Below, in pieces: positions 26,867 through 35,565 of a stretch of DNA of 64,000 nt. The DNA is from Maricaulis maris (GTDB taxonomy: Bacteria > Pseudomonadota > Alphaproteobacteria > Caulobacterales > Maricaulaceae): NCBI RefSeq assembly GCF_036322705.1, contig NZ_AP027270.1:862501-926500 (forward strand), given 5' to 3'. Positions within the stretch are counted from its first letter, which is position 1. Every line of letters begins with the position of its first letter. The notes beneath the pieces are model-generated. The model searched no databases and had not been told where the DNA came from. It was given only the letters and a program-made list of their open reading frames with translations. A program made the position numbers and the translations under genes.

Positions 26867-28653
26867 TGCCGACCCTGCAGCGCGCCGCGGGCTTGTTGCA
26901 GGCCGGGCAGGCTGGCGAGGCGATCAGCCTGCTTGACCGGGTGCTTCTCGATCATCCGGGGCAGGCCGACGCCTTGCTGTTGAGGGCGATGGCGCGGAGC
27001 CGGGCGGGCGAGGATGAGGCCGCGACCGCCGACTTTGCAGCCGCCAGTCGTCACCACCCCCAAACCCAGGTGGTGCAGAACAATCTCGGCAATCACCATC
27101 GCCGGGCCGGACGCCTGGACGCAGCCGTGCGCGCGTATGAGACCGCGCTGGCGCAAACTCCCGACTATCTCGACGCGTGGATGAATTTGGCGCTATGCCA
27201 TGCGGCCATGGCGGCATTCGAGCCCGCCGAGGCGGCGATCATGGCGGTCCTGCTGCGACAGCCCGATCATGTCGCCGCTCTCAATGAGATGGGCAATCTG
27301 AAACGACGACAGGGTGATCTCGCCGCCGCTGAGGACGCGTTCGACCGGGCGATAGCCGGTGATGCGAGCGCGCCCTTTCCGCTGATCAATCGCGGGGCCT
27401 TGCTGCGGGAGCTGGGTCGCCTCGACGCGTCGCGCGCGGATCTGGAGGCGGCGTGTCGCCTTGTGCCCGGGCTGGCGGAGGCCCATGCACAGCTGGCCCA
27501 TACCCTGCGCACACAGCGGGATGTGACCGGTGCGGAGCTTGCCTATCGCCGCGCTCTGGCGCTGGCACCGCTCGATCCCGGCTATCACGCAGACCTGGCC
27601 AGCCTGCTCTCGGAGGCGGGGCGCGGCCCGTCGGCGCTTGCGACCCTTGAAAACGCTGCGACAACGAGCGGGGATGCCCGTCTCCGTGAGGTGCTGGCGC
27701 GCGCCCTGCTGCGCTCCGGGAGACCGAAGGACGCCCGCGCGGCGGCCGAGGCGGCGCTGACCCGCGATCCGGCGTCGGTTGAGGCCCCCATACTCCTGAG
27801 CGAGCTGGCCTTGCGGTCCGGGGGTGCGGCCGATGCGGTGGCCCAGGCCCGTCGGGCCTGGGTGTCGGGCGGGCCGGCTAATTGGCCGGCGCGTCATGCG
27901 CTGGCCGAGGCGCTGCTTGTAAGCAAGGCCTGGCAGGAGGCGCTCGATCTCCTCGATGCCGAAGCGCCCGCACCGCATTTGCAGAAGCATCTGGCCTTGC
28001 AGTCGGTCGCCTGGCGGCTGGCCGATGACCCCCGCTATCGCCAGCTCTGCGACTATGACTGTTTCGCCCGCAAGTTGAAGATCGATACCCCGGCCGGCTT
28101 TGAGTCGCTGGAGGCTTTCAACGCGGCGCTTTCGGAGAGTATCCGCCGGTTGCACGCAGACGGTGCGGCGCCCCTCGAGCAGACCTTGTTCGGCGGCACG
28201 CAGTCGCCGGGTCGGTTGTGGAATAGCGACGACCCGGTGATTCGCGCCCTGGCGGCGGCGCTCGAGGCTTTGGCTGCCCGGTATCTCGCCGAATTGCCCG
28301 TGGATAACGATCACCCCTTTCTCGGCCGCAATACCGGCCGCGCAAAGCTGGCTGGTGCGTGGTCGGTGCGGTTGCGATCCGGCGGCGGGCATGTCGATCA
28401 TGTGCACCCGGCCGGCTGGGTCAGCGCGAGCTATTATGTCCAGGTCCCGGAGAGCGTGATGGCGGGCGAGCGGGCGGGCTGGTTGCGACTGGGCGTGCCA
28501 GGTCTGCCTGGACTGGCCCTGCCAGCCGAACGCTACATCAAGCCGGAACCGGGCCATGCGATCGTCTTCCCCTCATTCTTCTGGCACGGCGTGGAGGCGT
28601 TCGAGAGCGATGAGGTCCGGGTGACCGCGCCATTCGACCTGGTGCCCGATTAG
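26863..28653 (+). CDS. TPR-repeat protein with C-terminal 2OG-Fe(II) oxygenase domain
   Basis: A 596-residue protein. About ten TPR-like repeats fill the first 370 residues (for example NNLGNHHRRAGRLDAAVRAY and LINRGALLRELGRLDASRAD). The last 200 residues form a 2OG-Fe(II) oxygenase of the PF13759-like type. The iron ligands are likely the histidines in GGHVDHVHPAGW (about 507-518) and FFWHGVEAF (about 573), followed by the arginine in EVRVTAPF. It shares its organisation with the preceding TPR-sulfotransferase, which suggests that both act on one acceptor. Its start overlaps that gene by 4 bases. Confidence 0.88.
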   Translation: MMPTLQRAAGLLQAGQAGEAISLLDRVLLDHPGQADALLLRAMARSRAGEDEAATADFAAASRHHPQTQVVQNNLGNHHRRAGRLDAAVRAYETALAQTPDYLDAWMNLALCHAAMAAFEPAEAAIMAVLLRQPDHVAALNEMGNLKRRQGDLAAAEDAFDRAIAGDASAPFPLINRGALLRELGRLDASRADLEAACRLVPGLAEAHAQLAHTLRTQRDVTGAELAYRRALALAPLDPGYHADLASLLSEAGRGPSALATLENAATTSGDARLREVLARALLRSGRPKDARAAAEAALTRDPASVEAPILLSELALRSGGAADAVAQARRAWVSGGPANWPARHALAEALLVSKAWQEALDLLDAEAPAPHLQKHLALQSVAWRLADDPRYRQLCDYDCFARKLKIDTPAGFESLEAFNAALSESIRRLHADGAAPLEQTLFGGTQSPGRLWNSDDPVIRALAAALEALAARYLAELPVDNDHPFLGRNTGRAKLAGAWSVRLRSGGGHVDHVHPAGWVSASYYVQVPESVMAGERAGWLRLGVPGLPGLALPAERYIKPEPGHAIVFPSFFWHGVEAFESDEVRVTAPFDLVPD

Positions 28654-28782
28654 AAAGCCGGCGGGCGCACGCCAGACCGGAGCGCCGGAAGCCGCTGATA
28701 TTGGTCTTTCGTCTGCGGCAAAGCTGCAACAGTGTATCGCAAACACCGTTTGTGACAGTGGCATGTCATTGACCCCCCCGTT

Positions 28783-28803
28783 TTTGCAGACGTACGTTGC
28801 AAA
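28783..28803. promoter_or_regulatory. Inverted repeat upstream of the TonB-dependent receptor gene
   Basis: Arms tttgca and tgcaaa flank a 9-base core that itself contains the palindrome acgtacgt. The element is centred 110 bases before the receptor start and could be an operator or part of a promoter. No matching second copy was noticed in the window. Confidence 0.35.
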
Positions 28804-28902
28804 TAAGGAAAGCTAACTGGCGATCCGATTTGAGGGGTGTCCGGGATTCTTCTGGATGAACGGGCTGACCTTTTTTCACTACCTTACTCGGAGGGATTAA
28901 GA

Positions 28903-31773
28903 GTGAGATCCAAGTCCTTGAAGACTTGCCTGATGGCAAGCACGCTGATCAGCGGTCTGGCCGTCGCGGCCCCCGCTGTCGCGCAAGACGATGACGTCGT
29001 CGTCGTAACCGGTTCGCGCATCCAGCGCACCGACACGGTTGCGCCGAGCCCGATCACGAACGTTTCGGCTGAGCAGCTGGCTGTCGTGAACACGGTCAAC
29101 ACCGAAGACTTCATCAATACGCTGCCGCAAGTCGTTCCGGCGTTCGATTCGACCTCGAACAACCCGGGTAACGGTACGGCAACCGTCAGCCTTCGCGGCC
29201 TCGGCACGACCCGTACGCTCGTCCTCGTCGACGGCATGCGCTTCGTCGGCTCCGGCCCGTCGCAGATTGTCGACCTCAACAACATCCCGACCGCGCTTGT
29301 CGAATCTGTCGACATCGTGACCGGTGGTGCGTCGGCCGTTTACGGTTCCGACGCTGTTGCCGGTGTCGTCAACTTCATCATGAAGGACGACTTTGAAGGT
29401 GTTGATATCGCCGCGTCGCAGGAAACCTCGCTGGGTGACCTCGATGGTGAGATCACCAACCTGTCGATCACGATGGGTGGCAATTTCGACGATGGTCGCG
29501 GTAACGCTGTCATCTCGATGGGCTACACTAACCGTAACGCTGTCTTCCAGGGCGATCGCGGCTTCTCCTCGCTGACCAACTGGGATCCGGGCCCCGGCAA
29601 TGCCGCTTCCGGCTTCATCGCCGGCGGTTCGTCGAACATTCCGGGTACGCGTTTCCGTGGCGCCACGACCTCCAACTTCGGCCTGAACACGGCCGCTGTT
29701 GAAGCGTTTGACGGCGATTGCGTCGGCAACTCCTGCTCGGGCTTCTTCGTGAACGAGCAAGGCCAGGTTCGTGGTATGCGTTTCGGTAACCCGAACGACA
29801 CCTACAACTATGCGCCGTCGAACTACCTTCAGCTGCCGCAGGAACGCTACAACATCTCGGCGTTTGCGACGTATCAAGTGAATGACCATCTCGAGCTGTA
29901 TGGTCGCGGTATCTATGCCAACAACGTTGTTGACTCCCAGCTGGCTCCGACGCCGGCCGGTGTGACCCTCAATGTCGATCTGGCTGACCCGAACATCCCG
30001 GCTGCCCTGCTGGCCCTGATGACGAACGACGCGGCCACCAACAATGGTGACGGAACGGCCACGATCCGTACCAGCCGTCGTTATGAGGAACTCGGGACGC
30101 GTAACTCGCTGCGCGACACGAGCTCCTTCCAGCTGGTCTTCGGTGCTCGCGGTGACATCAACGAAAACTGGAACTATGACGTGTTCGCGAACTACTCGCG
30201 TTCGTCGATCTCGCAGATCCAGTCGGGCAACCTGTCCGTCTCGGCCCTGCAGGATGCGGTTCTCTGTCACCAGAACGCCGTTGGTTGTTCGGCGCCTTAC
30301 GCCAACATCTTCGGCGGCCCGGGCTCGATCTCGGCTGAAGGCGCGGCTTACATCTCCCGCACCGGTGCCCAGATCGACAATGTCGAGCTGTTCCAGACTG
30401 TTGCGACCGTGAACGGCGAACTGCCGGCCTTCCAGCTGCCGACGGCTGAATACGCCCCGGCCCTGGTTCTCGGTGTCGAGTATCGTGAAGCTTCCGCCGA
30501 ATCGATCCCTGACTCCGTGCTTGGCCCGGACGTTCGTGGCTTCAACTCCTCCCTGCCGGTTTCCGGTGTGGTTGATGTCTACGAGTTCTTCGCTGAAGCC
30601 GAAGTCCCGCTCATCACCGGCAAGGCGATGGTCGAGTCTCTCAGCCTGAATGCAGCCTTCCGTACCTCTGAGTACAACACGGTCGGCAACACCGAGACCT
30701 TCGCTGTCGGCCTCGGCTGGCAGATCAATGATCAGGTCCGTCTGCGTGGTAACTTCAACCGCGCCGTCCGGGCTCCGAACGTTGGCGATCTGTTCTCGCC
30801 GTTCACCAACGGCTTCCCGGGCGCAGGCGATCCCTGTTCCGGCGGTGCCAATGGTAGCTACGGTGCCTCCACGATCGATGCGACTTGTATCGCAGCGGGC
30901 GTGCCGGCTGGCCAGGTTGGCGCTCCGTTCCAGGGCAATGCCCAGATGGAAGCCCTCTTCGGTGGTAACGTGAACCTCGGCGTGGAAACGGCTGATACCT
31001 ACACCATCGGTGCAGTGATCGAGCCGAGCATGATCGAAGGTCTGACCGTCCAGCTCGATTACTACAATATCGAGATCGAGGACGCGATTTCCACGGTTCC
31101 GCTCCAGACGCTGCTCAATGAGTGCCACCAGACCGGCATTCAGGCTTCGTGTGACACCCTGTATCCGGTTGGTTCTACGAACCGTAACCCGGCAACGGGT
31201 GAGCTCGGCGCCAACGGCTTCACGCCGAACCTGTCGCCGGTCAATGTGGCCACGCTGGCCGTCGAAGGTATCGACGTCCGTGTGGACTACAGCTTCGGCG
31301 CTGACGTGATCGGCCTTCCGGGCGACATGGCTATCACCTACTACGGTGGCTACATGATCGCTTCGGATTACACGACCTCGGCAACGTCGCCGGTCATCGA
31401 ATGTGCGGGCCTCTATGGTCTGGACTGCGGTGAGCCGACGCCGGAGTACAAGCACTCCATGCAGACGTCTTGGTACACGGGGCCGTTCACGACCTCGCTG
31501 CGCTGGCGTCACATTGGTGCGCTTGACGCTGACCCGACGACTCTCGCCTTCGTTTCCGACCTTTCGGACGACATCACCGCGAAGAACTACTTCGACATCA
31601 CGTTCAACTATGACGTGAACGAAGCCTTCACGGCGACGGTCGGTGTGACCAACTTCACCGACACCGACGTTCCGGAACTCGGCTCGACCGCGTCGGAGCA
31701 GGCCAACACCTGGCCGGCAACGTACGAAACGCTGGGCCGTCGCCTCTTTGTGGGCGGTCGCCTGCGCTTCTAA
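28903..31773 (+). CDS. TonB-dependent outer-membrane receptor
   Basis: A 956-residue protein for energy-coupled uptake across the outer membrane. A signal peptide (ending APAVAQ) precedes DDDVVVVTGSRI, which resembles a TonB box. A plug domain follows (about residues 40-180; LRGLGTTRTLVLVDGMRF and GGASAVYGSDAVAGVVNF are typical), then a 22-strand barrel that ends in RRLFVGGRLRF with terminal phenylalanine. The start is a GTG with ggaggg seven bases upstream; the in-frame ATG earlier lacks one. The substrate is not evident; this receptor type in Caulobacterales often takes up oligosaccharides or peptides. It lies 250 bases after the oxygenase/sulfotransferase operon, so it may share regulation. 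Confidence 0.95.
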   Translation: MRSKSLKTCLMASTLISGLAVAAPAVAQDDDVVVVTGSRIQRTDTVAPSPITNVSAEQLAVVNTVNTEDFINTLPQVVPAFDSTSNNPGNGTATVSLRGLGTTRTLVLVDGMRFVGSGPSQIVDLNNIPTALVESVDIVTGGASAVYGSDAVAGVVNFIMKDDFEGVDIAASQETSLGDLDGEITNLSITMGGNFDDGRGNAVISMGYTNRNAVFQGDRGFSSLTNWDPGPGNAASGFIAGGSSNIPGTRFRGATTSNFGLNTAAVEAFDGDCVGNSCSGFFVNEQGQVRGMRFGNPNDTYNYAPSNYLQLPQERYNISAFATYQVNDHLELYGRGIYANNVVDSQLAPTPAGVTLNVDLADPNIPAALLALMTNDAATNNGDGTATIRTSRRYEELGTRNSLRDTSSFQLVFGARGDINENWNYDVFANYSRSSISQIQSGNLSVSALQDAVLCHQNAVGCSAPYANIFGGPGSISAEGAAYISRTGAQIDNVELFQTVATVNGELPAFQLPTAEYAPALVLGVEYREASAESIPDSVLGPDVRGFNSSLPVSGVVDVYEFFAEAEVPLITGKAMVESLSLNAAFRTSEYNTVGNTETFAVGLGWQINDQVRLRGNFNRAVRAPNVGDLFSPFTNGFPGAGDPCSGGANGSYGASTIDATCIAAGVPAGQVGAPFQGNAQMEALFGGNVNLGVETADTYTIGAVIEPSMIEGLTVQLDYYNIEIEDAISTVPLQTLLNECHQTGIQASCDTLYPVGSTNRNPATGELGANGFTPNLSPVNVATLAVEGIDVRVDYSFGADVIGLPGDMAITYYGGYMIASDYTTSATSPVIECAGLYGLDCGEPTPEYKHSMQTSWYTGPFTTSLRWRHIGALDADPTTLAFVSDLSDDITAKNYFDITFNYDVNEAFTATVGVTNFTDTDVPELGSTASEQANTWPATYETLGRRLFVGGRLRF

Positions 31774-31796
31774 GCGTCAGCTGATCTGAAATGGGA

Positions 31797-31828
31797 AAGG
31801 GCGGGCCAATCGGTCCGCCCTTTTTCTT
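31797..31828 (+). terminator. Intrinsic terminator after the TonB-dependent receptor gene
   Basis: The stem is aagggcgggcc with ggtccgccctt (one G-U pair) around an aatc loop, followed by tttctttg. Confidence 0.85.
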
Positions 31829-31936
31829 TGGGCCGGCTTCACCGGCTGTCGAATGCGCGGTGTCAGGCCGGCATCAGGTTCGGGCAGGCTGCCGCCGGGG
31901 ATTGTCACCGCTTCGGCGTGCCGTCAGGCTGCTCCC

Positions 31937-32953
31937 ATGACCCGTCCGACCTCTCTTCGCCAATCCTCGCCCGGATTCACTCGTGCGGCCTGGACCGAAT
32001 TCTGGGACGCCTCTGTTTCGCGTGGCGATCACCGTTTTCGGGATGATCGGACCGCCGACCGTTTGCGTGCGCACTGGAACGGCGTCTTCGCCCGGCAATT
32101 CCGCCCCGGGGACAGCGTGACCCTCCTCGATGCGGCGTGTGGCGAGGGCGAGCTCGTGCGCCGGGCCCGCAGCTGCGCGGAACCGGTCGCGGACTTTGAT
32201 CTCTCCATACATTGCACCGACATCGCGGCCGCTGCGGCCGCCGCCGCGGCACGTCCGGGTTCGGGAGAGCCTGTCGCCTTCCCGGTCGTCGCGGACGGCG
32301 CGGCTCTGCCTTTCCCGGATGAGAGTTTTGACTGTGTCGTCAGTCAGTTCGGTCTCGAATACGCGGGGCCGGAGGCCTTCGCTGATGCCGCCCGGGTCAC
32401 ATCCGGGGCGGGCGCCTTGCATGCCCTGGTGCATCGGGCGGGCGGGGCAATCGAAGCTGAATGCCGGGCCAATCTCTCATTGCTTGACGCGATCGGCCAA
32501 GCCGGTCTGTTGCGCCGCCTCGACCGCCTGGTGGGTCTCGCGGCGCGTCATGCCGCCGGTCGGGCCGCTCCCGCGGCGCTGGAGCGGTCAATGGCGGCCT
32601 TCCTGGCGGCGCTGGAAGCGTCCCGCGAGGCGCTGCATGGTGCGGATGAGGGCGCAGCCCGCGTGCTTGTACAGCGGCTTGTGCAGGACTGTGCGACTGT
32701 CGCCGGGCAGCTCGATCGCTACGCCGCTGACGAACTCAAGGGCTGGTTGGCTGCCCATGCGGCCGATCTGGCGGCTTATGCGCATCGTATGCGGTCAATG
32801 ATCGAGGCCGCCTGCAGTGACGCAGCGGTCGCCGGTATTGTCGATAATCTGGGGCAGGGTGGCTTGCCGGATGTATCGATCGGCGAGGTGACAACGGCCT
32901 CCGGGGCGCAGGTCCTGGCCTGGTCCGTCACGGCGTCCTCGGGCCGACGCTGA
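31937..32953 (+). CDS. SAM-dependent methyltransferase (class I)
   Basis: A 338-residue protein. Motif I VTLLDAACGEGELVRRA (about 61-77), a DIAAAA motif II region and LPFPDESFDCVVSQFGLEY (motif III/IV, typical of Methyltransf_11) mark a Rossmann-type methyltransferase. The C-terminal half (about 200-310) is helical and Ala-rich and would form a substrate lid. Start MTRPTSLRQS is chosen because homology begins soon after; the ribosome-binding site is weak and an upstream frame adds 28 residues. The acceptor is unknown. It sits alone between the receptor terminator and tRNA-Trp. Confidence 0.85.
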   Translation: MTRPTSLRQSSPGFTRAAWTEFWDASVSRGDHRFRDDRTADRLRAHWNGVFARQFRPGDSVTLLDAACGEGELVRRARSCAEPVADFDLSIHCTDIAAAAAAAAARPGSGEPVAFPVVADGAALPFPDESFDCVVSQFGLEYAGPEAFADAARVTSGAGALHALVHRAGGAIEAECRANLSLLDAIGQAGLLRRLDRLVGLAARHAAGRAAPAALERSMAAFLAALEASREALHGADEGAARVLVQRLVQDCATVAGQLDRYAADELKGWLAAHAADLAAYAHRMRSMIEAACSDAAVAGIVDNLGQGGLPDVSIGEVTTASGAQVLAWSVTASSGRR

Positions 32954-33068
32954 GCACGGCAAAGCAGGAATGTGCGTTTTAGCTGTTTTCATATGGCCGT
33001 CCTCATTGTAGACAGCTGCGCTCCGGATATGGCGGTGGCGTTGTCACCGTGATACTCCGCGCGGTCTT

Positions 33069-33144
33069 AGGGGTGTAGCTCAGTTGGTAGAGCATCGGTC
33101 TCCAAAACCGAGGGTCGGGGGTTCGAGTCCCTCCGCCCCTGCCA
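33069..33144 (+). tRNA. tRNA-Trp (anticodon CCA)
   Basis: A 76-base cloverleaf with encoded 3' CCA. The acceptor arms are aggggtg and cgcccct (one G-U pair). The anticodon loop is ctccaaa (anticodon CCA) between tcggt and accga, and the T-arm is gggggttcgagtccctc. It directly precedes secE, as in many bacteria. Confidence 0.97.
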
Positions 33145-33225
33145 GGCCGTTTTGACTTTCAGGTGGTTGCGAATGTCGCCAGCCACCTCTTGAATAAAGG
33201 GCCCGAGCGGGCCAGATGGACTTGA

Positions 33226-33486
33226 ATGACGCGGAACGCGAAGAATACGACACCGGCCAAGGCCAAGGCTGAAACGGCGGCGCCCAAGAAAAAGGGTGTT
33301 GGTCCGTTCCAATACCTGTCACAGGTGCGTCAGGAAGCGCGCAAGGTGACCTGGACGACGCGCCAGGAAACGCTTGTGTCGACGATCCTCGTCCTGATCC
33401 TGACCCTGATCGCGATGCTGTTCTTCTGGGGTGTCGATACCGTCATCAGCTGGACCATCCAGCAAATTCTCGCTCTCGGCGCCTAA
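33226..33486 (+). CDS. secE: Preprotein translocase subunit SecE
   Basis: An 86-residue inner-membrane protein that clamps SecY in the Sec channel. It is the single-spanning short form. A Lys/Ala-rich N-terminus is followed by the amphipathic conserved segment YLSQVRQEARKVTWTTRQET and one transmembrane helix (about 50-72). It is followed after 12 bases by nusG, and tRNA-Trp lies just upstream. Confidence 0.95.
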   Translation: MTRNAKNTTPAKAKAETAAPKKKGVGPFQYLSQVRQEARKVTWTTRQETLVSTILVLILTLIAMLFFWGVDTVISWTIQQILALGA

Positions 33487-33498
33487 GGAGGAGGCTGT

Positions 33499-34032
33499 AT
33501 GTCTGCCAAGTGGTACATCGTGCATGCCTATTCGAACTTCGAGAAGAAGGTCGCTGACGCGATCCGCATCGAAGCGTCGATCCAGGGGCTGGAAGACACA
33601 TTCGAGGAAATCCTTGTTCCGACCGAAGAGGTTGTGGAAGTTCGCAAGGGCCGCAAGGTCAATGCCGAGCGCAAGTATTTCCCGGGTTATGTTCTTGTGA
33701 AGATGAACATGACCGACCAAGCCTATCACCTCGTCACCTCGACCCCGAAAGTCACCGGCTTTCTGGGTTCGGGCAAGAAGCCGATGCCGGTTTCCGAAAA
33801 CGAGGTGAAGCGGATTCTCGGACAGATGGTTGAGGATGCGGAGCGTCCGCGCCCGACCGTCAGCTACGAGATCGGCGAAACCGTCAATGTCATCGACGGT
33901 CACTTTCAGAGCTTCAACGGTGTTGTCGAGGAAGTGGACGACGAGCATGGCCGCCTGAAGGTTGCCATCAACATCTTCGGCCGGGCGACCCCGGTCGAGC
34001 TCGAATACTCGCAGGTCGAAAAGACGGCCTGA
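33499..34032 (+). CDS. nusG: Transcription termination/antitermination factor NusG
   Basis: A 177-residue transcription elongation factor that binds RNA polymerase through its N-terminal NGN domain (WYIVHAYSNFEKKVADAI...YFPGYVLVKM). It contacts Rho or S10 through a C-terminal KOW domain (ETVNVIDGHFQSFNGVVEEV...RATPVELEYSQVEK). A strong taaggagga ribosome-binding site precedes the ATG. It is coupled to secE and separated from rplK by a terminator-like hairpin. Confidence 0.97.
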   Translation: MSAKWYIVHAYSNFEKKVADAIRIEASIQGLEDTFEEILVPTEEVVEVRKGRKVNAERKYFPGYVLVKMNMTDQAYHLVTSTPKVTGFLGSGKKPMPVSENEVKRILGQMVEDAERPRPTVSYEIGETVNVIDGHFQSFNGVVEEVDDEHGRLKVAINIFGRATPVELEYSQVEKTA

Positions 34033-34092
34033 CGAGTGCATCTGCGGGAGGTGCCGGCGCAAAGACCATGCCGGGCCGTACCGCAAACCCCG

Positions 34093-34116
34093 AAGGCGCG
34101 ATGGGCGCGCCTTTTT
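34093..34116 (+). terminator. Terminator or attenuator between nusG and rplK
   Basis: The arms aaggcgcg and cgcgcctt flank a 5-base loop and run into ttttt, 15 bases before the rplK ATG. It can limit read-through from secE-nusG into the ribosomal protein genes. Confidence 0.7.
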
Positions 34117-34130
34117 AATGGAGTGGGATC

Positions 34131-34559
34131 ATGGCCAAGAAAATTGCCGGCTATATCAAGCTGCAAGTGCCCGCGGGCGCTGCAAACCCGTCTCCGCCGA
34201 TCGGCCCGGCCCTGGGTCAGCGCGGCGTGAACATCATGGAATTCTGCAAGGCCTTCAACGCGAAGACCCAGGAGATGGAAAAAGGGATGCCGATCCCGAC
34301 GACCATCACCGTCTTCTCCGACAAGTCCTTCACCTTCGCCACCGCGACTCCGCCGGCCAGCTTCTATCTGAAGAAGGCCGCGAAGATCCAGAAGGGTTCC
34401 ACCTCGCCGAGCCAGGTGACGGCCGGTACGGTCTCCCTGGCCCAGTGCCGCGAGATTGCTGAAGCAAAATTCGCTGACCTCAATGCGAACGACCTCGACC
34501 AGGCGACCAAGATCATCGCCGGTTCCGCGCGTTCCATGGGCCTGCAGGTGACGGAGTAA
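34131..34559 (+). CDS. rplK: Ribosomal protein uL11
   Basis: A 142-residue protein of the GTPase-associated centre that binds 23S rRNA with L10-L12. The N-terminal domain has the conserved proline helix [30 protein letters not shown]. The C-terminal RNA-binding domain ends with [11 protein letters not shown]. rplA begins four bases after its stop. Confidence 0.98.
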   Translation: MAKKIAGYIKLQVPAGAANPSPPIGPALGQRGVNIMEFCKAFNAKTQEMEKGMPIPTTITVFSDKSFTFATATPPASFYLKKAAKIQKGSTSPSQVTAGTVSLAQCREIAEAKFADLNANDLDQATKIIAGSARSMGLQVTE

Positions 34560-34563
34560 GATC

Positions 34564-35262
34564 ATGGCGAAGCACGGAAAACGCCTCTCGGCTGCGCGCG
34601 AAACCTTTGACCGCGACACGCTGTACACGATCGACGATGCCGTCGCTCATGTGAAATCCAATGCCAAGGCCAAGTTCGATGAGACCATCGAACTTGCCAT
34701 CAATCTGGGTGTTGACCCGCGCCACGCCGACCAGATGGTCCGCGGCGTGTGCAACCTGCCGAACGGCACGGGCCGCTCGGTCCGGGTTGCGGTCTTTGCC
34801 AAGGGTCCGAAGGCTGACGAAGCCACCAAGGCCGGCGCTGACGTTGTCGGTGCGGAAGACCTGATGGAACAGATCCTCGGCGGCAACATCAATTTCGACA
34901 AGGTCATCGCGACCCCGGACATGATGCCGCTGGTCGGTCGTCTCGGTAAGGTGCTCGGCCCGCGCGGCATGATGCCGAACCCGAAGGTCGGCACGGTCAC
35001 CATGGACGTCACCAAGGCGGTGAATGATTCCAAGGGTGGTGCTGTCGAGTTCCGCGCCGAGAAGGCCGGGATCATCCACGCCGGTGTCGGCAAGGCCAGC
35101 TTCACCGAAGCCGCCCTCGCTGAGAACATTCGGGCGCTGGTTGACGCGATCGTCAAGGCCAAGCCGTCGGGCGCCAAGGGCACCTATGTCCGTCGCATCG
35201 CGCTTTCGTCGACGATGGGCCCGGGCGTCAAAATCGACACGTCTGGCGCTGCTTCAGCGTAA
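34564..35262 (+). CDS. rplA: Ribosomal protein uL1
   Basis: A 232-residue protein that forms the L1 stalk and assists release of E-site tRNA. It shows the bipartite domain structure ([36 protein letters not shown] is the signature). In E. coli L1 represses its own rplKA mRNA; the short gene spacing here would allow the same. Confidence 0.98.
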   Translation: MAKHGKRLSAARETFDRDTLYTIDDAVAHVKSNAKAKFDETIELAINLGVDPRHADQMVRGVCNLPNGTGRSVRVAVFAKGPKADEATKAGADVVGAEDLMEQILGGNINFDKVIATPDMMPLVGRLGKVLGPRGMMPNPKVGTVTMDVTKAVNDSKGGAVEFRAEKAGIIHAGVGKASFTEAALAENIRALVDAIVKAKPSGAKGTYVRRIALSSTMGPGVKIDTSGAASA

Positions 35263-35565
35263 AAGACTTGAGTTTCAGCCCGGACCGGACTATCCGGCCG
35301 GGCTGAGCGGTCTGATCCACGCGTTGTGTGGGTCCGGCCGACCTGTCCGAGATCACAGGGGGTGGGCCGAAAGGTTCCGCCTTAATCCAATTCGGGCCCT
35401 GTGTGAGACAGAGCGAGATCGATCTGACCTTGTTGAAGGGTCTGTCGGTTCAAGCCCTGGGACAGGACGCGTCATGACGGCGTCCACCCCGCGAGGGAGA
35501 AGGCGCAGTGATGGCGTTTTCACCGAGCCGTCCACGGTGGGCGGCTCAAACAGGGAGTCCGCAAA
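35263..35565 (+). promoter_or_regulatory. rplJ leader region, probable L10-L12 autoregulatory site
   Basis: This 303-base gap contains no gene. It begins with a strong hairpin at 35276-35305 (cagcccgg and ccgggctg, with a nested accgga/ccgg pairing) that lacks a U-tract. Several further GC-rich stems lie closer to rplJ. In many bacteria the L10 leader folds into a structure bound by the L10(L12)4 complex, and the position and length fit. I cannot confirm the kink-turn consensus by eye. Confidence 0.5.
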
